Shown here one piece after another: positions 23,733 through 25,837 of a stretch of DNA of 25,837 nt. Source of the stretch: Chloroflexota bacterium. Lineage in GTDB: Bacteria; Chloroflexota; Dormibacteria; Dormibacterales; Dormibacteraceae. The stretch spans positions 1 to 25,837 of the forward strand of contig VBGV01000144.1 in NCBI GenBank assembly GCA_005880755.1. Direction: 5' to 3'. A model generated the notes under the pieces. It saw only the letters and a program-made list of their open reading frames with translations, did not search any database and was not told the origin of the DNA. Made by a program: the position numbers and the translations under genes. The number at the start of each line of letters is the position of its first letter. The first letter of the stretch is position 1.

Positions 23733-25837
23733 GTTTGGCAAGGACCGCGTCCTGCGTCACGACCGCGGGCACCATCTGACCGAAAACCTCCACGTCCACC
23801 TGTGCGCCGGGCTTCAGCTCGACGGGCAGGTACGAGTAGGCGAGGTTCTTGCGCACGGTGAAGCCGTACGCGCAGCTGCGCAGCCGGCCGACCACCCGCC
23901 CATCGCTGTGCACCGCCTCCCCGCCATAGATCGGGACGTACTCTTCGGCGCCGACCGCAAGGGTGCGCAATCGCCGCGACACCTCGCGCCGAATGGATGG
24001 CCACTTGTCGCGATGCACACAGAAGCCCAGCCCAGCTTCGAACGGGTTGTCCAGCAGGCCCATGTCGGTCCCGTAGTAGCGATAACCCTTCTCCATGCGG
24101 AGGGAGTCGAGGACGCGATAGCCGCCGGGCGTGATGCCGAAGTCGCGTCCGGCATCCATCAACCGATCCCATACCTGTCCGGCCCAAGCAGGATCGACGT
24201 AGAGCTCCCAGCCAAGCTCGCCCATGTAGGTGACGCGCTGTGCAAGAAGGTTCGTGTTGGCGATGCGAAGAGGTTGGGCGGTCATGAACGGAAAAGCGCT
24301 GTCCGAAACGTCTCCGACGGTGACTCGCTGCATCACATCTCGTGCATCGGGCCCCCACAGTCCGATGACCGAGAGCTCGTCCGACGTCTCGCGTATCCCA
24401 ACTTGAGGGTACTCACCGCTCACCTGAAGTCGCAGCCATCCCAGGTCGCTGTTCACGAAGCCCGCGCCCGTGACGAGCTGGAATCGATCCTGGGACACAC
24501 GCGTGATGGTCACGTCCGCGACGATTCCCCCATTTTTCTCGAGCAGCTGCGTGTATACGACGCTCCCTACGGGTCGGTCGATGAGGTTGCCCGCAACCCG
24601 CTCCAGATGCGGCAGCGCATCCGGCCCTCGGAGCTCGATCTTTCCGAACGAGCTCATGTCGATGATGCCGACTCGCTCGCGAAAAGCGCGGTGCTCTTCG
24701 GCGAGCTGGTCGAAGTAGGGCGGGCGCGTGAATCCGAAGCCCCGCTGGTCGGCGCCGGCCCGACGCCACGGCTTCCCCGGCTGGAAGTAGTCGGGCCGTT
24801 CCCATCCGTGCTTGACCCCGAACACGGCGCCGAGGTCCTGCATTCGCGTGTGCAGCGCACTCGTCCGCTTCGGGCGTCCCCACTCGTCGGAGTCGAGGGG
24901 ATATCGAAGGTAGTAGTAGTACTTGTAGGCTTCGCGCGCGAGCTCGGCCGCGTAACGGAAGTCGCGATGTACCGGTCCGAACCGCCACGGCCGGTAGGGA
25001 TAGAGGTCGAGCTCGGTGTCGCCGTCCGTGATGAGCTCGGCGAGGGACCGTCCGATACCGCCCGCGCCGCCGAAACCGTTGAGCGAGAGGCCGGCGGCCA
25101 TATACAGGCCGGTCACGCCAGGCACCGGCCCGGCCAGAGGGTTCGAGTCGGGCGTCATCGCGTCCGGATGGCAGACCAGTTTCACGATCCCCGCCTCGTG
25201 CAGGAATGGGAAACGGCGGGCCGCGCCCGTGAGGAGTGGCTCGAATCGCGCCTGGTCTGGCGGCAGAGATGTGGCGGCGTGGTCCCATGGCACCCCGTCG
25301 ATCCAGCGCGCCACCGGGTTCGCCTCGTACCCGCCGAGGACGATGCCACCGACTTCCGCCTTGCCGTAGATCAGGTTGTCCGGATCGCGGAAGCACGGCA
25401 TATCGTGGGGCATCTCGTGACCCCGCACGGCGAGCAGTGCCGCGTGTTGATGATCGACGGGCGTCGACACGACGAAGGCGCCCGCCATCGCCGCGATCTG
25501 AGGACCCCAGATGCCTCCCGCCACCACCGCGACCTCGGTCTCGATCGGGCCGGCGTCTGTGTTGACCGACTCGACTGCGTTGGAACCTGACGTGGAGATG
25601 CCGGTGACGCGCCGGTTCGTGTTCACGCGAGCCCCGAGCTTGCGCGCTGCCGCGGCCAGCGCATGGGTCGCAGTGTGGGGGTCGAGGTGGCCGTCGCCAG
25701 GCATCCACACGGCGCCGTACAGGGACTCGGTTGTGATCGCGGTCATCAAGCGGGCGGCCTCGGTGGCGGAGATGAGCTCGGCGTCCAGCCCGATGCCGCG
25801 GGCGCGGCTGATGCCGCGCTGCAGCTCCATCATGTGG
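23707..25837 (-). CDS. FAD/GcvT fusion enzyme, dimethylglycine/sarcosine dehydrogenase family (copy 2, N-terminus outside window)
   Basis: The frame enters from the right edge and ends with TGA at 23707, so about 709 residues are visible and roughly the first 80-100, with the Rossmann motif, are missing. The FAD domain shows GDGHLDPHTATHALAAAARK, VVAGGIWGPQIAAMAG and GLSLNGFGGAGGIGRSLAEL. The GcvT half shows GSVVYTQLLEKNGGIVADVT, SVIGLWGPDARDVM, YMGELGWELYVDPAW and DSLRMEKGYRYYGTDMG, and is closer to the classical GcvT/dimethylglycine dehydrogenase pattern than copy 1. It should demethylate an N-methylated glycine and pass the carbon to THF. The kinase gene overlaps its 3' end. The two copies differ widely and probably handle different substrates. 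Confidence 0.92.
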   Translation of the reverse strand, partial: HMMELQRGISRARGIGLDAELISATEAARLMTAITTESLYGAVWMPGDGHLDPHTATHALAAAARKLGARVNTNRRVTGISTSGSNAVESVNTDAGPIETEVAVVAGGIWGPQIAAMAGAFVVSTPVDHQHAALLAVRGHEMPHDMPCFRDPDNLIYGKAEVGGIVLGGYEANPVARWIDGVPWDHAATSLPPDQARFEPLLTGAARRFPFLHEAGIVKLVCHPDAMTPDSNPLAGPVPGVTGLYMAAGLSLNGFGGAGGIGRSLAELITDGDTELDLYPYRPWRFGPVHRDFRYAAELAREAYKYYYYLRYPLDSDEWGRPKRTSALHTRMQDLGAVFGVKHGWERPDYFQPGKPWRRAGADQRGFGFTRPPYFDQLAEEHRAFRERVGIIDMSSFGKIELRGPDALPHLERVAGNLIDRPVGSVVYTQLLEKNGGIVADVTITRVSQDRFQLVTGAGFVNSDLGWLRLQVSGEYPQVGIRETSDELSVIGLWGPDARDVMQRVTVGDVSDSAFPFMTAQPLRIANTNLLAQRVTYMGELGWELYVDPAWAGQVWDRLMDAGRDFGITPGGYRVLDSLRMEKGYRYYGTDMGLLDNPFEAGLGFCVHRDKWPSIRREVSRRLRTLAVGAEEYVPIYGGEAVHSDGRVVGRLRSCAYGFTVRKNLAYSYLPVELKPGAQVDVEVFGQMVPAVVTQDAVLAKHELKQRAS

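Noticed and set aside
23635..25590. Long plus-strand frame (651 codons) opposite the second FAD/GcvT gene
   Set aside because: It is a shadow of a confidently recognised enzyme and has no ribosome site or motif of its own.

Overview
This is a 25.8 kb high-GC (roughly two-thirds G+C) bacterial window. Genes are tightly packed with many 4-base start/stop overlaps, GTG and TTG starts are common, and one gene appears to be leaderless. A DUF222-HNH gene, a CatE-like VOC protein and a long metallophosphoesterase suggest a soil-type Actinomycetota, Chloroflexota or Dormibacterota-like organism. The sequence alone does not decide between them. No rRNA, tRNA, CRISPR array or complete insertion sequence was seen.

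Plus strand, 1-8434. An ABC importer comes first: the C-terminal part of the binding protein, two permeases and an ATPase. A metallophosphoesterase is translationally coupled to it. After a 54-bp gap holding a candidate promoter with a palindrome come a methylenetetrahydrofolate reductase-like gene, formate-tetrahydrofolate ligase (fhs) and a two-domain VOC protein of the CatE type.

Minus strand, 8438-25837. In order of transcription the genes are: a partial FAD/GcvT dimethylglycine oxidase-type enzyme entering from the right edge, a choline-kinase-like phosphotransferase, a GntR/FCD regulator with its own promoter and candidate operator, a 188-bp inverted-repeat (MITE-like) element, a metallophosphoesterase, an APC-type permease, an iron-containing alcohol dehydrogenase, an aldehyde dehydrogenase, a nucleotidyltransferase-like protein, a second FAD/GcvT enzyme, ETF beta, ETF alpha and a membrane-anchored Fe-S oxidoreductase. 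A separate DUF222-HNH nuclease gene with its own promoter lies between this array and the plus-strand genes.

How the genes may work together (inference). The set reads as a regulon for using methylated amines related to choline, dimethylglycine and sarcosine. The ADH/ALDH pair could oxidise choline to betaine, as GbsB/GbsA do in Bacillus. The two FAD/GcvT enzymes would demethylate dimethylglycine or sarcosine and load the methyl carbon on tetrahydrofolate. ETF and the Fe-S oxidoreductase would pass the electrons to quinone. The MTHFR-like protein and Fhs would move the C1-folate to biosynthesis or formate. The kinase and the two phosphoesterases may connect this to phosphocholine-type headgroups. 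No enzyme for the betaine-to-dimethylglycine step is visible here. The substrates are unproven.
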